From NCBI RefSeq assembly GCF_009749395.1, contig NZ_WBIR01000007.1:150504-214503 (forward strand): a stretch of DNA of 64,000 nt. Direction: 5' to 3'. Every line of letters begins with the position of its first letter. Position 1 is the stretch's first letter. The position numbers and the translations under genes are program-made. Shown in pieces: positions 1 through 8,679 of this stretch. The stretch comes from Agromyces salentinus. GTDB lineage: Bacteria > Actinomycetota > Actinomycetes > Actinomycetales > Microbacteriaceae. The notes below the pieces were generated by a model that saw nothing but the letters and a program-made list of their open reading frames with translations, was not told where the DNA came from and ran no database searches.

Positions 1-102
1 CTGGGTACCGGCCGCGAGCATGCGCGCGGTGTGCTTGGAGCCCTCGCCGCCGGTGATGCCCTGGACGATGACCTTGGAGTCCTTGTTGAGGAAGATCGTC
101 AT
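1..102 (-). CDS. sucD: Succinyl-CoA ligase alpha subunit, N-terminal part (cut by window edge)
   Basis: Only the first 34 codons are inside the window. They read [20 protein letters not shown], the N-terminus typical of the ADP/GDP-forming succinyl-CoA synthetase alpha subunit, whose CoA-binding Rossmann fold begins with this segment. The enzyme makes ATP or GTP from succinyl-CoA in the TCA cycle, as a complex with SucC. The ATG is 18 nt after the sucC stop, so the two are co-transcribed. The truncation is only the window edge. Confidence 0.93.
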   Translation of the reverse strand, partial: MTIFLNKDSKVIVQGITGGEGSKHTARMLAAGTQ

Positions 103-120
103 TGCTCTGCAGTCCTTCTT

Positions 121-1287
121 CTACGCGGCGTTCGCGAGCTCGGCGGCCTTGTCGGCGCCCTGGTCCATGTTCTCGGCGAGGGTGACGAGCGGGTGCGCCG
201 CCTCCTCGAGGATGCGACGGCCCTCGACGACGTTGTTGCCGTCCAGGCGCACGACGAGCGGCTTGTTCGCGGTCGAGCCGAGCTCGGCGAGCGCGCCGAC
301 GATGCCCTTGGCGACCTGGTCGCACGCGGTGATGCCGCCGAAGACGTTCACGAACACGCTCTTGACCTGCGGGTCGCCGAGGATGATGCCGAGGCCGTTG
401 GCCATGACCTCCGCCGAGGCTCCGCCGCCGATGTCGAGGAAGTTGGCGGGCTTGACGCCGCCGTGGTTCTCGCCCGCGTACGCGACGACGTCGAGGGTGG
501 ACATGACCAGTCCCGCGCCGTTGCCGATGATGCCGACCTCGCCGTCGAGCTTGACGTAGTTGAGCTCGAGCGCCTTGGCCTTGGCCTCGAGGGGGTCGGC
601 CGCGTCCTTGTCCTCGAGGAGCGCGTGACCCGCGTGGCGGAACTCGGCGTTCTCGTCGAGCGTGACCTTGCCGTCGAGCGCGATGACGTTGCCGTCCTCG
701 TCGAGGATCAGCGGGTTCACCTCGACGAGCGTCGCGTCCTCGCCCTTGTAGACCTCGTAGAGCTTCACGAAGACGTCGGCGACCTTGTCGACCAGCTCGG
801 CCGGGAAGTTCGCGGCGACCGCGATCTCACGGGCCTTCGCCGCGTCGATGCCGGCGATGGGGTCGACCTCGATACGGGCGAGGGCTTCGGGCTTCTCGAC
901 GGCGAGCTGCTCGATCTCCATGCCGCCCTCGACGCTCGTGAGCGAGAGATAGGAGCGGTTGGCCCGGTCGAGGAGCACCGAGAAGTAGAACTCCTGGGCG
1001 ATGCGCGCGCCGCCGGCGACCATGACGCGCTTGACGACGTGGCCCTTGATGTCGAGGCCGAGGATGGCCTGGGCCGCCTCGAACGCCTCATCGGGGTTCT
1101 TCGCGACCTTGACGCCGCCGGCCTTGCCGCGGCCGCCCGTCTTCACCTGCGCCTTGACGACGACCACGCCTCCGAGCTTCTCAGCCGCTGCGCGGACCTC
1201 CTCGGCGGTGTCGGCGACGATGCCGGGGAGCACCGGCACCCCGTACTGCTCGAACAGGTCTCTGGCCTGGTACTCGTAAAGATCCAC
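121..1287 (-). CDS. sucC: Succinyl-CoA ligase (ADP-forming) beta subunit
   Basis: 388 aa, the usual length for SucC. The N-terminus [19 protein letters not shown] and the ATP-grasp segment with [16 protein letters not shown] are diagnostic. The segment [18 protein letters not shown] and the GGI motif in [14 protein letters not shown] belong to the C-terminal ligase domain. It couples succinyl-CoA hydrolysis to nucleotide triphosphate synthesis in the TCA cycle, together with SucD encoded immediately downstream. ATG start at 1287. Confidence 0.97.
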   Translation of the reverse strand: MDLYEYQARDLFEQYGVPVLPGIVADTAEEVRAAAEKLGGVVVVKAQVKTGGRGKAGGVKVAKNPDEAFEAAQAILGLDIKGHVVKRVMVAGGARIAQEFYFSVLLDRANRSYLSLTSVEGGMEIEQLAVEKPEALARIEVDPIAGIDAAKAREIAVAANFPAELVDKVADVFVKLYEVYKGEDATLVEVNPLILDEDGNVIALDGKVTLDENAEFRHAGHALLEDKDAADPLEAKAKALELNYVKLDGEVGIIGNGAGLVMSTLDVVAYAGENHGGVKPANFLDIGGGASAEVMANGLGIILGDPQVKSVFVNVFGGITACDQVAKGIVGALAELGSTANKPLVVRLDGNNVVEGRRILEEAAHPLVTLAENMDQGADKAAELANAA

Positions 1288-1354
1288 GCTCTACTTCCAA
1301 TCGGTCCGCACGCGCGACCGCGCACAGTGGCTGGTGGGTGTCGCCCCGCGAAAG

Positions 1355-1372
1355 TCTCTCGAAGTCGAGAGA
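1355..1372. terminator. Hairpin between regulator gene and sucC
   Basis: Perfect inverted repeat TCTCTCGA-AG-TCGAGAGA, flanked by CCCCG/CGGGG that extends the stem. It lies 55 nt after the stop of the HTH regulator and 68 nt before the sucC start, both on the minus strand. It could terminate the ABC-regulator operon or sit in the sucC leader. There is no proper U-tract, so the terminator call is tentative. Confidence 0.4.
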
Positions 1373-1426
1373 TACGGGGCCGTCGTCCATGCTACTCCGC
1401 TTGCACTGCGCCTCAGAATCGGCGCA

Positions 1427-1708
1427 TCACGGGTTCCGAGGGCCGATACGGGCGAACTCGTCGAGCGAGAAGACGAACTCGACCGGGACCTCGAAGAACC
1501 GCGCGATGCGCAGCGCGAGGTGGAGGCTCGGGTTGAACTCGCCCCGCTCGAGGTATCCGACGGTCTGGTAGTGCACGCCGATCGCCTCGGCGAACTCCCG
1601 GCGGGTGACGCGTCGCTCTGCGCGCAGCATGGCGACGCGATTATGGACCACGTCGGCGCGTTCGCCGCTGCGGTCGCCCGCGCGCTCGGCTCGGCCCGGG
1701 TCGGTCAT
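1427..1708 (-). CDS. Small XRE-family HTH transcriptional regulator
   Basis: 93 aa. Residues about 22-80 form a lambda-repressor-like helix-turn-helix: VHNRVAMLRAERRVTRREFA followed by EAIGVHYQTVGYLERGEFNP and the FFEVPVEFVFSLDEF tail. This resembles the YozG/Cro-CI small-regulator family often linked to ABC-2 transporters. Its ATG overlaps the stop of the upstream permease gene by 4 nt (ATGA), so it is the last gene of the ATPase-permease-regulator operon and probably controls it, perhaps through the palindrome at 3559-3578. Confidence 0.85.
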   Translation of the reverse strand: MTDPGRAERAGDRSGERADVVHNRVAMLRAERRVTRREFAEAIGVHYQTVGYLERGEFNPSLHLALRIARFFEVPVEFVFSLDEFARIGPRNP

Positions 1709-2604
1709 GCGCGCTGCAGCGCGGCCTGCCGGCGCGCTTCGATGGCCGACCCGGTCTCCCGGCGTGCGACTCGATGGAGCAGCCGGGGTGCGAGCACGAG
1801 GCCGACGATCGCCCACGCGGCGACGACTGCGAACGCGATGCCGAGCTGCCAGTCCCCTCCGGGCTCCATCGCTCCGGCCTCCGGGGGAAGAAACGCCCAC
1901 CGGAAGGCCTGCCCGATCCAGAACAGCGGGGAGCCCTGTCCGATGACCTGCACCCATGCCGGCATGGAGACCAGGGGCTGCACGAGCCCGGACACGTACG
2001 CGAGGGCGCCCACGACGAGGAAGCCCCAGCCGCCGACCGAGCGCGGGTTCTTGAAGACGGTGCCGAGCACGAAGCCGAACGTCGTGAGCGCGACCGTGCC
2101 GAGCACGAGCATGCCGAGGATCACGGCGACGCCGGCCGGGCCGACGTCGAAGGAGGAACCGAGGATGATCGCCGCGATCACGAGCGTGAGCACCATCATC
2201 TCGACGAGTTCGCACATCGTTCGCGTGAGGAGTCCGGTCGAGTACGCGCGCAGCCCGTTGGGCAGCGAGCGGGCACGGATGAGCGTCCCGTCCTCGCGCT
2301 CCGTGACGATGACAGTCGCGAGGCCGTAGCAGGTGATGAACAGCAGCTGGATGGTGATGATGCTCGGCAGGATGAAGGAGTTCAGGGATGCACCGGGCGC
2401 GATCTCGGAATCGCGGTTCACCCACAGCACGACGCCGATGACGGCAATGCCGATGACCATGAAGGCGGTCTCGCTCGGCGTGCGCAGCGAGATCCAGTGC
2501 TCGATGAGGCCGCGGCGGACCCCCGCCCGGATGGCATTGGCATTGGCGTTCGCGGCCGACGTGGCACTCGCTTCGCCGTCGGGCCGGGCTGCTGCGGCGC
2601 TCAT
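1705..2604 (-). CDS. ABC-2 type transporter permease
   Basis: 299 aa integral membrane protein with about six hydrophobic segments after a roughly 45-residue cytoplasmic N-terminus. The order (first TM near FMVIGIAVIGVVLWV, then the conserved TEREDGTLIRARSLP loop and four to five further segments) fits ABC-2 exporters of the DrrB/antibiotic-efflux type. It pairs with the ATPase encoded just upstream, overlapping it by 4 nt. The substrate cannot be read from the sequence. Confidence 0.88.
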   Translation of the reverse strand: MSAAAARPDGEASATSAANANANAIRAGVRRGLIEHWISLRTPSETAFMVIGIAVIGVVLWVNRDSEIAPGASLNSFILPSIITIQLLFITCYGLATVIVTEREDGTLIRARSLPNGLRAYSTGLLTRTMCELVEMMVLTLVIAAIILGSSFDVGPAGVAVILGMLVLGTVALTTFGFVLGTVFKNPRSVGGWGFLVVGALAYVSGLVQPLVSMPAWVQVIGQGSPLFWIGQAFRWAFLPPEAGAMEPGGDWQLGIAFAVVAAWAIVGLVLAPRLLHRVARRETGSAIEARRQAALQRA

Positions 2605-3518
2605 GCGGCTTCGACCTCTCCGACCGGGGTGACCGCCTCCGCTGATTCGGTGCGTGCGACCATCGCGAGGTAGGTCTCCTCGAGGGTCTGGGCACGCACC
2701 TGCAGCTCGGTGACCTCGGTGTCGGGCCGAGCGAGCAGGTCACGGACGAACGGCACCGGGTCCGCCGCACTGTGCACGTGCCGCGCGCCGTCCTCGCGCC
2801 AGGTGATCTCGCTCATGCCCGCCACCTCTCGCGCGAGCGCCGCTGCACTGCCGTCCGCCACGATCCGGCCTCCGTCGAGGATGAGGATGCGGCCGGCGAT
2901 CTTCTCGGCCTCGGCGAGGTCGTGGGTCGTCAGGAGCACGGTGGTGTCGTCGAAGTCGCTCAGCCGGTGGACGAGTTCGTGGAACTCGTGCCTGGCGACC
3001 GGATCGAAGCCCGTCGTCGGTTCGTCGAGGAAGAGGAGGCGCGGTCGTCCGACGAGCCCTATGGCCACATCGAGACGACGCCGCTGCCCGCCGGAGAGGG
3101 TCCGGACCTGCGCCCCCGCGTGGGGGGCGAGGCCGACGAGTTCGAGGAGGTCGCCGGCACGGTACGGGCGGTCGCGATCGGATGTCGCATACGGGCCGTA
3201 GAGGGCGCCGAACTGTTCGAGCAACTGGGCCACCCGCCACCGGCCGTGGTCTCGCCACGACTGCAGCACCACGCCGACGTCAGCGCGCCAGGCATCGCCT
3301 GCGTGCGCGGGATCCTCGCCGAGCACCGTGACCTCGCCCCCCGCGCGCTGCCGAAAGCCCTCGAGGATCTCGATGGTGGTGGTCTTGCCCGCCCCGTTGG
3401 GTCCGAGCAGCGCCACCACTTCGCCCCGCTCGATGCGCAAGTCGATACCGTCGAGCACCGTTCGGCCCGAGTACTCCATTCGGAGCCCACGGACGTGGAC
3501 GATCGGCTGGTCGGTCAT
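2601..3518 (-). CDS. ABC transporter ATP-binding protein (DrrA-like)
   Basis: 305 aa. Walker A GPNGAGKTTT near residue 39, signature LSGGQRRRLDVA, Walker B RLLFLDEPT and the H-loop TTHDLAEAEK are all present. A C-terminal extension of about 70 residues is typical of DrrA-like drug or lipid exporters. First gene of a three-gene operon with the permease and HTH regulator. GTG/ATG region preceded by a GAGGGGAG ribosome-binding site. The promoter overlaps the inverted repeat at 3559-3578. Confidence 0.92.
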   Translation of the reverse strand: MTDQPIVHVRGLRMEYSGRTVLDGIDLRIERGEVVALLGPNGAGKTTTIEILEGFRQRAGGEVTVLGEDPAHAGDAWRADVGVVLQSWRDHGRWRVAQLLEQFGALYGPYATSDRDRPYRAGDLLELVGLAPHAGAQVRTLSGGQRRRLDVAIGLVGRPRLLFLDEPTTGFDPVARHEFHELVHRLSDFDDTTVLLTTHDLAEAEKIAGRILILDGGRIVADGSAAALAREVAGMSEITWREDGARHVHSAADPVPFVRDLLARPDTEVTELQVRAQTLEETYLAMVARTESAEAVTPVGEVEAA

Positions 3519-3558
3519 TCCACCGCTCCCCTCGACTGCATCGTCGGTTCACTATCAG

Positions 3559-3578
3559 ATGTAGCATACATGCGACAT
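3559..3578. promoter_or_regulatory. Probable operator/promoter of the ABC exporter operon
   Basis: Near-perfect dyad ATGTaGCAT-AC-ATGCgACAT, with 8 of 9 positions matching between arms, 41 nt upstream of the ATPase start. On the minus strand it contains TATGCT, a good -10 candidate. A repressor bound here would block transcription, and the HTH protein at the end of the operon is the obvious candidate. That assignment is inference. Confidence 0.6.
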
Positions 3579-3647
3579 CCGAACCGTCGAAGGCGCGCGA
3601 TTGATTCGTGCGCCGGAGTGGCAGCCCGACGCGGGGGCGCCGAGAGG

Positions 3648-4739
3648 TCAGGAACCGTTTCGCAAGCCCGGCATCGCCCCGGTGGCCGGCGGCATCGGAC
3701 GCACCTCGACGAAGCGCCTCGCGGCGATCACCGCAGCCAGGCCCACCCCCGCACCGAGCACCGTCTCGAGCACGCGGTCGGCGAGCAGCCCGAGCAGCGG
3801 CGCGGGCGAGGCGAGGTGCACGACGGTCAGCGCGAGCGGGGTGATGAACACGAGCGCGGCACCGTAGTGCCGGCCGACGAGCAGTTCGGCACCGAACTGG
3901 CACACGGCGATCACGAGGATCAGCACCCAGACCGGCGGTTCGGGCCAGAGGACCAGCCCGGTGACGACGACGCCGATGAGCGTGCCGACGACGCGGTGCA
4001 CCGCGCGCTGGGCGGTGTGCGCCGCGCGCGCCGGCGGGATCACGGCGACGGCACTGACGACCGCCCAGTACGGGTGTCCCATGCCGAATGCCACGGCGAT
4101 GGCACCGGCGATGAGCGCGGCCGCGACGTTCTGCACCACGTTGAGCCACAGCCTCGGATCCGCCCACGCCCTCGGCCTGACCGGCGTACGGCGGGACAGG
4201 TCGCGGAACACGGAACCGGCTCGATCCGGCGCCGCCCGTCGAAGCACCCAACCCGACATCGTGAGGAGCCACGCGAACGCCGCCGCGGCCCACGCGACGC
4301 CCCATCGCTGCCACTGCGTGCCGTCCTCGATGGGCTGCGCAGCGCAGACGAGCAAGCCGAAGACCGCGAACAGCGGACCGGACGGTGCGACGCCGAGCAG
4401 GTTGAAGGCGAGGATCACGCTGGTGATGAGCACTGCCAGCACCAGGGCCTCCACACCGAGCGGCGCCGCGCTCGCGGCGAGCAGGATGCCGAGCCCGGTC
4501 GTGGTCAGCTGGGCGGCGGCCGCGGCGGTGACCGTGCGGATTCGCGTGCCGTAGGGTTCGCTGCGACCGAAGATCGCCGTCATCGCCCCGAAGGCGGCGT
4601 ATGCGGCCCATTCGGTCCGGTCGGCGGCGACCAGGACGGCGAGCGGCACGACGGCCGCGACGGCGGCGCGGAAGGCGACCTCGATGTCGAGCGTGCGCAG
4701 CGGCCGCACCCAGCGGCCGGCGTCGCGCGCCGGGCTCAC
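3648..4739 (-). CDS. FUSC-family membrane transporter (aromatic acid exporter-like)
   Basis: 363 aa with two blocks of closely packed hydrophobic segments separated by a basic cytoplasmic loop (about residues 165-195), the arrangement of the FUSC/YccS family. The second half carries GHPYWAVVSAVAVIPPARAA, close to the family signature around the fusaric-acid-resistance domain. The GTG start at 4739 overlaps the NUDIX stop as GTGA, and no better start lies downstream, so it is translationally coupled to NUDIX and pcrA. The substrate is unknown. Confidence 0.82.
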   Translation of the reverse strand: MSPARDAGRWVRPLRTLDIEVAFRAAVAAVVPLAVLVAADRTEWAAYAAFGAMTAIFGRSEPYGTRIRTVTAAAAAQLTTTGLGILLAASAAPLGVEALVLAVLITSVILAFNLLGVAPSGPLFAVFGLLVCAAQPIEDGTQWQRWGVAWAAAAFAWLLTMSGWVLRRAAPDRAGSVFRDLSRRTPVRPRAWADPRLWLNVVQNVAAALIAGAIAVAFGMGHPYWAVVSAVAVIPPARAAHTAQRAVHRVVGTLIGVVVTGLVLWPEPPVWVLILVIAVCQFGAELLVGRHYGAALVFITPLALTVVHLASPAPLLGLLADRVLETVLGAGVGLAAVIAARRFVEVRPMPPATGAMPGLRNGS

Positions 4740-5278
4740 GACACGCGGCTCAGGTGCAACGCCGCGAACCCGAGTGCGGCGATGGTCTCGCCGTCGGTGA
4801 TCCCACCGGCGCCCACCAGCCGCCACACCTCGGGCCATGCCACGGCCCGAGCCTCGCTGATGCCCTCCTCGTGCTGGGAGTGCGCAGCGGATGCCGCGAC
4901 GCCGAGGCCCGTCGCGAGGAAGACGTGCTCGGGCGCCCTGGCGATGCCGTTGAGGGCGGTCATGCGACCGATCTCCCGCCATTCGGCGGCCTCGTACCCC
5001 GTCTCCTCGAGTAGTTCCCGCTGGGCCGCGAGGAGCGGATCCTCGCCGTCGGTGCCGCCGGCCGGAACCTCGATCGACGGGCCGACGGTGTGGCGGTCGA
5101 CCGTCACGAGCAGCACCTCGTCATCGTCGGTCATGGCGACGACGAAGACGGCCGGATTGCGCATCTCGACCACCCCGTAGATGCCGGGCTCGCCGTCGGG
5201 ACGGATGACGTCGTCCTCGGTCACGCGGATCCACGTGTTCTCGTAGACCGTGCGGCGGTCGCGGGTCTGCCAGGTCAC
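4736..5278 (-). CDS. NUDIX hydrolase (ADP-ribose pyrophosphatase-like)
   Basis: 180 aa. The Nudix box GX5EX7REUXEEXGU is visible as GGTDGEDPLLAAQRELLEET followed by GYE, around residues 73-96. The N-terminal WQTRDRRTVYENTWIRVTED segment is typical of ADP-sugar pyrophosphatases. It would hydrolyse a nucleoside diphosphate linked to another moiety. The GTG start at 5278 overlaps the pcrA stop (GTGA), and its own stop overlaps the FUSC start, giving a tightly coupled three-gene unit. Confidence 0.88.
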   Translation of the reverse strand: MTWQTRDRRTVYENTWIRVTEDDVIRPDGEPGIYGVVEMRNPAVFVVAMTDDDEVLLVTVDRHTVGPSIEVPAGGTDGEDPLLAAQRELLEETGYEAAEWREIGRMTALNGIARAPEHVFLATGLGVAASAAHSQHEEGISEARAVAWPEVWRLVGAGGITDGETIAALGFAALHLSRVS

Positions 5279-7746
5279 AGCTTCTCGATCGGCGCGATCT
5301 TGATGAGCAGCTTCTTCTGCCCGGCCGTGTCGAAGCTGACGTGGGCGATGCGCTTGGTGCCCTCGCCCGTGACCTGCGAGACCCGGCCCTCGCCGAAGTC
5401 GACGTGGCGGATGCGGTCGCCGGCCTCGAGGGTGAGGTCGCCGTTGTCGCGGACGGTGCCCGTCACGCGGTTGGCCCACTCGGCCTTCGGCTTGGCGGAC
5501 GCCGTGACGCTGAACCGCTCGAGGTCGCGGTCGCGCGTGCCCCATGCACCGCCCTGGCCGGGCCGCGCGTTCAGGGCGCGAGGACGGGTGCCGCCTCGCG
5601 AGGTCGCCATGCCGGGCGACTGCTTCCAGTCGACGAGGTCCTCGGGGATCTCCTGCAGGTACCGGGAGGGCATCGCCACCGCGACCTCGCCGAACTGCGC
5701 GCGGCTCATGGCCAGCGAGATGTAGAGGCGCTGGCGGGCGCGCGTGATGCCGACGTAGAACAGCCGGCGCTCCTCCGCAGGACCGCCCGGCTCGGACGCC
5801 GACATCTGGTGCGGCAGCAATCCCTCCTCGAGTCCGGTGAGGAAGACCGCGTGGTACTCGAGGCCCTTGGCGGTGTGCAGGGTCATGAGGGAGACGGTTC
5901 CGGAGGCGTCGTCGAGCTCGTCGGCCGCCGCGACGAGCGAGACCTGCGTGAGGAAGTCGACGAGCGTGGCCTGCGGGTTGTCGCGGTCGAAGTCACGGGT
6001 CTGGGCGACGAGCTCGTCGACGTTCTCGGCGCGGGTCTCGTCCTGCGGGTCCCGGCTGTTGCGCAGCGCGTCGATGAGCCCGGACTTCTCGAGCAGGAAC
6101 ACGAGCACGTCGGAGACCTTGGACGCGCCCTCGTTGGTGCCGGCCGCGACCCCCGCGCTCGACGGGACGAGCATGGCCGCGGCCTCGTCGAGCACCCGCG
6201 CGAGCGCCATGATGGCCCCGGTCACCTTCGGCCCGAGGCCGAGCGCGTCGGCCGAGCGCATCGCCTCGCGGAAGGAGAGACCGTTCGCCTCGGCGAAGCC
6301 GGAGAGGGCCGTCTCGGTCGCGGGGCCGATACCCCGCTTCGGGGTGTTCAGGATGCGGCGCAGGGCGAGTTCGTCGAGCGGGTTCGCCACGGAGATGAGG
6401 TACGCCATGGCGTCCTTGATCTCGGCGCGCTCGTAGAACTTCGTGCCGCCGACCACCCGGTACGGCAGCGCGGAGCGCACGAAGATCTCCTCGAGGGCGC
6501 GCGTCTGCGCGTTGGTGCGGTAGAACACGGCCATGTCGCGATAGGCCACGCCCGCCCGGTGCAGGGCCTCGATCTCGTCGGCCACGAACTGCGCCTCGTC
6601 GTGGGCCGTGTACCCCGTGTAGCCCGTGATCTTCTCGCCGTCGCCGACGGCCGTCCAGAGCTTCTTGTCCTTGCGGTCGAAGTTGTTCGAGATCACCGCG
6701 TTCGCCGCGGACAGGATGTTCTGCGTCGACCGGTAGTTCTGCTCGAGCAGGACGACCTTCGCACCGGGGAAGTCGCGCTCGAACTCCGAGATGTTGCGGA
6801 TGTCGGCTCCGCGGAACGCGTAGATCGACTGGTCGGAGTCGCCGACCACGGTGAGGCTCGCGCCCGGGATGCCGCCCGAGGCGTCGGTGATGCCCCTCAC
6901 GTTGAACCCGTGCTCGGACATCTCGGCGACGCGCTCGGCGGGCACCGGCTGCGTGAACTCGCGGATGAGGGAGTACTGCGCGTGGTTCGTGTCCTGGTAC
7001 TCGTCGACCAGGATGTGGCGGAATCGCCGCTGGTAGAGGGAGGCGACGTTCGGGAAGGCGCGGAACAGGTAGACCGTCTCGGCGATGAGGTCGTCGAAGT
7101 CGAGCGCGCTGGCCGCCCGCAGCCGACGCGTGTACTGCCGGAAGATCTCGAGGAACATCGCCTCCTGGGGGTCGTTCATGTTCGCGTTGCGCGCGTACGT
7201 CTCGACGTCGGAGAGCTCGTTCTTGAGCTTGGAGATCTTCGACTGCGCGCTCGCGGGCGTGAAGCCCATCGTGTCGGCGTCGAGTTCCTTGATGATGCGC
7301 TTCAGCACCGTTCGCGTGTCGGCCGAGTCGTAGATCGTGAACGTCGACGACAGCCCGATGGCCTCGGCCTCGCGCCGGAGGATGCGCACGCACGCCGAGT
7401 GGAACGTCGAGATCCACATGCCGGAGGCGCCCTCGCCGAGCAGGCTCTCGACGCGCTCGCGCATCTCGGCCGCGGCCTTGTTCGTGAACGTGATGGCGAG
7501 GATCTGGCTGGGCCAGGCCTCGCGGCTGTCGATGAGGCCGGCGATGCGGTGCGTGAGCACGCGGGTCTTGCCCGAACCGGCGCCCGCCACGATGAGCAGC
7601 GCCTGGCCGCGGTACTCGACCGCCTCGCGCTGCTCTGGATTCAGGCCTTCGGTGAAGCGGTTGCCGGATGCCGCGGGCGTGCCGGGAACAGCGGCGGGCG
7701 CCTCGCGCCAGCCGGCCGGGTCGTCGGGGTCGAGGATCAGCATCAT
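5275..7746 (-). CDS. pcrA: ATP-dependent DNA helicase PcrA/UvrD
   Basis: 823 aa SF1A helicase. Q-motif region GLNPEQREAVEY, Walker A GAGSGKT, motif Ia TFTNKAAAEM, Walker B VDEYQDTN, motif III GDSDQSIYAFRGAD, motif IV EQNYRST, motif V TLHTAKGLEYHAVFL and motif VI VGITRARQRL are all present, followed by a C-terminal Tudor-like segment (RIRHVDFGEGRVSQV). It unwinds DNA in nucleotide-excision and mismatch repair and in recombination control. Two adjacent ATGs occur at 7746 and 7743. TAGACT lies 10 nt upstream, so the transcript is probably nearly leaderless. Confidence 0.96.
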   Translation of the reverse strand: MMLILDPDDPAGWREAPAAVPGTPAASGNRFTEGLNPEQREAVEYRGQALLIVAGAGSGKTRVLTHRIAGLIDSREAWPSQILAITFTNKAAAEMRERVESLLGEGASGMWISTFHSACVRILRREAEAIGLSSTFTIYDSADTRTVLKRIIKELDADTMGFTPASAQSKISKLKNELSDVETYARNANMNDPQEAMFLEIFRQYTRRLRAASALDFDDLIAETVYLFRAFPNVASLYQRRFRHILVDEYQDTNHAQYSLIREFTQPVPAERVAEMSEHGFNVRGITDASGGIPGASLTVVGDSDQSIYAFRGADIRNISEFERDFPGAKVVLLEQNYRSTQNILSAANAVISNNFDRKDKKLWTAVGDGEKITGYTGYTAHDEAQFVADEIEALHRAGVAYRDMAVFYRTNAQTRALEEIFVRSALPYRVVGGTKFYERAEIKDAMAYLISVANPLDELALRRILNTPKRGIGPATETALSGFAEANGLSFREAMRSADALGLGPKVTGAIMALARVLDEAAAMLVPSSAGVAAGTNEGASKVSDVLVFLLEKSGLIDALRNSRDPQDETRAENVDELVAQTRDFDRDNPQATLVDFLTQVSLVAAADELDDASGTVSLMTLHTAKGLEYHAVFLTGLEEGLLPHQMSASEPGGPAEERRLFYVGITRARQRLYISLAMSRAQFGEVAVAMPSRYLQEIPEDLVDWKQSPGMATSRGGTRPRALNARPGQGGAWGTRDRDLERFSVTASAKPKAEWANRVTGTVRDNGDLTLEAGDRIRHVDFGEGRVSQVTGEGTKRIAHVSFDTAGQKKLLIKIAPIEKL

Positions 7747-7840
7747 GTCACCGACAAGTCTAGGCGCGGCATCCGACACCGCCCCCGCCCACCGGGTCGA
7801 CGTGGACACGGGCGGACGAGGGCGGGTACGACGTCGCGGT

Positions 7841-8311
7841 CTAGGCGAACTCGACGAGCAGCTCCACCTCGACGGGCGAATCGAGCGGCAGGACGGCCAC
7901 GCCGACCGCCGAGCGGGCGTGGCGCCCGGCGTCGCCGAACACCTCGCCCAGGAGCTCGGAGGCGCCGTTGATCACGCCCGGCTGCCCGGTGAACGAGGGG
8001 TCGGATGCCACGAATCCGACGACCTTCACGATGCGGGCCACGCGATCGAGGGACCCGATCTCGGCACGCACGGCCGCGAGCGCATTGAGGATGCAGGTGC
8101 GGGCATACGCCTTGGCGTCCTCGGCCGGCACGAGTCCGTGGCCGTCGCCGACCTTGCCGGTCGCGGGCAGCGCGCCCGCGGTGAAGGGCAGCTGGCCCGA
8201 CGTGTGGACGTACTGGCCCGTTGCCACCGCGGGGATGTACGCCGCGACGGGGGGCGCGACATCCGGCAGCTCGATGCCGAGCTCGGCGAGGCGCGCCTCG
8301 AACCCGGCCAT
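7841..8311 (-). CDS. RidA/YjgF-family protein
   Basis: 156 aa, slightly longer than typical RidA (about 128 aa). The HTSGQLPF, PAEDAKAYARTCILNALAAV and GRHARSAVGVAVLP segments place it in the YjgF/YER057c/UK114 family. The Arg in ARSAVGV corresponds to the conserved Arg of imine deaminases. These enzymes hydrolyse reactive enamine/imine intermediates from PLP enzymes. The ATG shares one base with the stop of the upstream DUF4177-like gene (TGATG), indicating coupling. Confidence 0.88.
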   Translation of the reverse strand: MAGFEARLAELGIELPDVAPPVAAYIPAVATGQYVHTSGQLPFTAGALPATGKVGDGHGLVPAEDAKAYARTCILNALAAVRAEIGSLDRVARIVKVVGFVASDPSFTGQPGVINGASELLGEVFGDAGRHARSAVGVAVLPLDSPVEVELLVEFA

Positions 8312-8544
8312 CAGGCCCGCCCCTCGCCCTCGAACGCCTTCGAGGCCTGGGCCGCTGCGGCCGCACCCGCGGACGCCGCGGCGGAGGCCGAGTCGCCGGC
8401 GGGGCGTTTCAGGTAGGCGACGAGTCCGCCCTCTGGGCCCTGGACGACCTGCACGAGCTCCCACCCCTCCGATCCCCAGTTGTTCAGGATCGCCGCGGTG
8501 TTGTGGATGAGGAGCGGGGTGGTGATGTACTCCCAGGTGACCAT
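8311..8544 (-). CDS. DUF4177-like small protein
   Basis: 77 aa. The first half, MVTWEYITTPLLIH and GSEGWELVQVV, matches the short DUF4177 fold (a strand, then a helix with the E-G-W-E-L-V motif) common in actinobacteria. The last 30 residues are Ala/Ser-rich and probably disordered. Function is unknown. First gene of a two-gene operon with RidA, read away from the divergent PBP gene (133 nt between the starts). Confidence 0.8.
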   Translation of the reverse strand: MVTWEYITTPLLIHNTAAILNNWGSEGWELVQVVQGPEGGLVAYLKRPAGDSASAAASAGAAAAAQASKAFEGEGRA

Positions 8545-8663
8545 GTGATTCTCGTCTCTGACGTCGACAGCGGCTGGTGGAACGGCGGCGGCCGACGGCT
8601 CGACTCGCTCGGGCGCCATGGGTACACCCAGCGTCCGTGCCGCGGTTTGTCAGCCTTCTCCGT

Positions 8664-8679
8664 TACGCTCCACTATATG
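8664..8679 (+). promoter_or_regulatory. Probable leaderless promoter of the PBP gene
   Basis: TACGCT ends exactly 7 nt before the ATG at 8677 and no Shine-Dalgarno is visible. The same TACGCT-N7-start arrangement occurs before the CPBP gene (56630-56643) and, on the minus strand, before the DUF4012 gene (41791-41778). This spacing is what a TANNNT -10 box gives when transcription starts at the start codon. Confidence 0.5.

Noticed and set aside
5341..7971. Long open frame on the plus strand antisense to pcrA
   Set aside because: Composition-driven antisense frame: Arg/Val/Asp/Leu-rich residues with no domain, entirely opposite a clear helicase gene.
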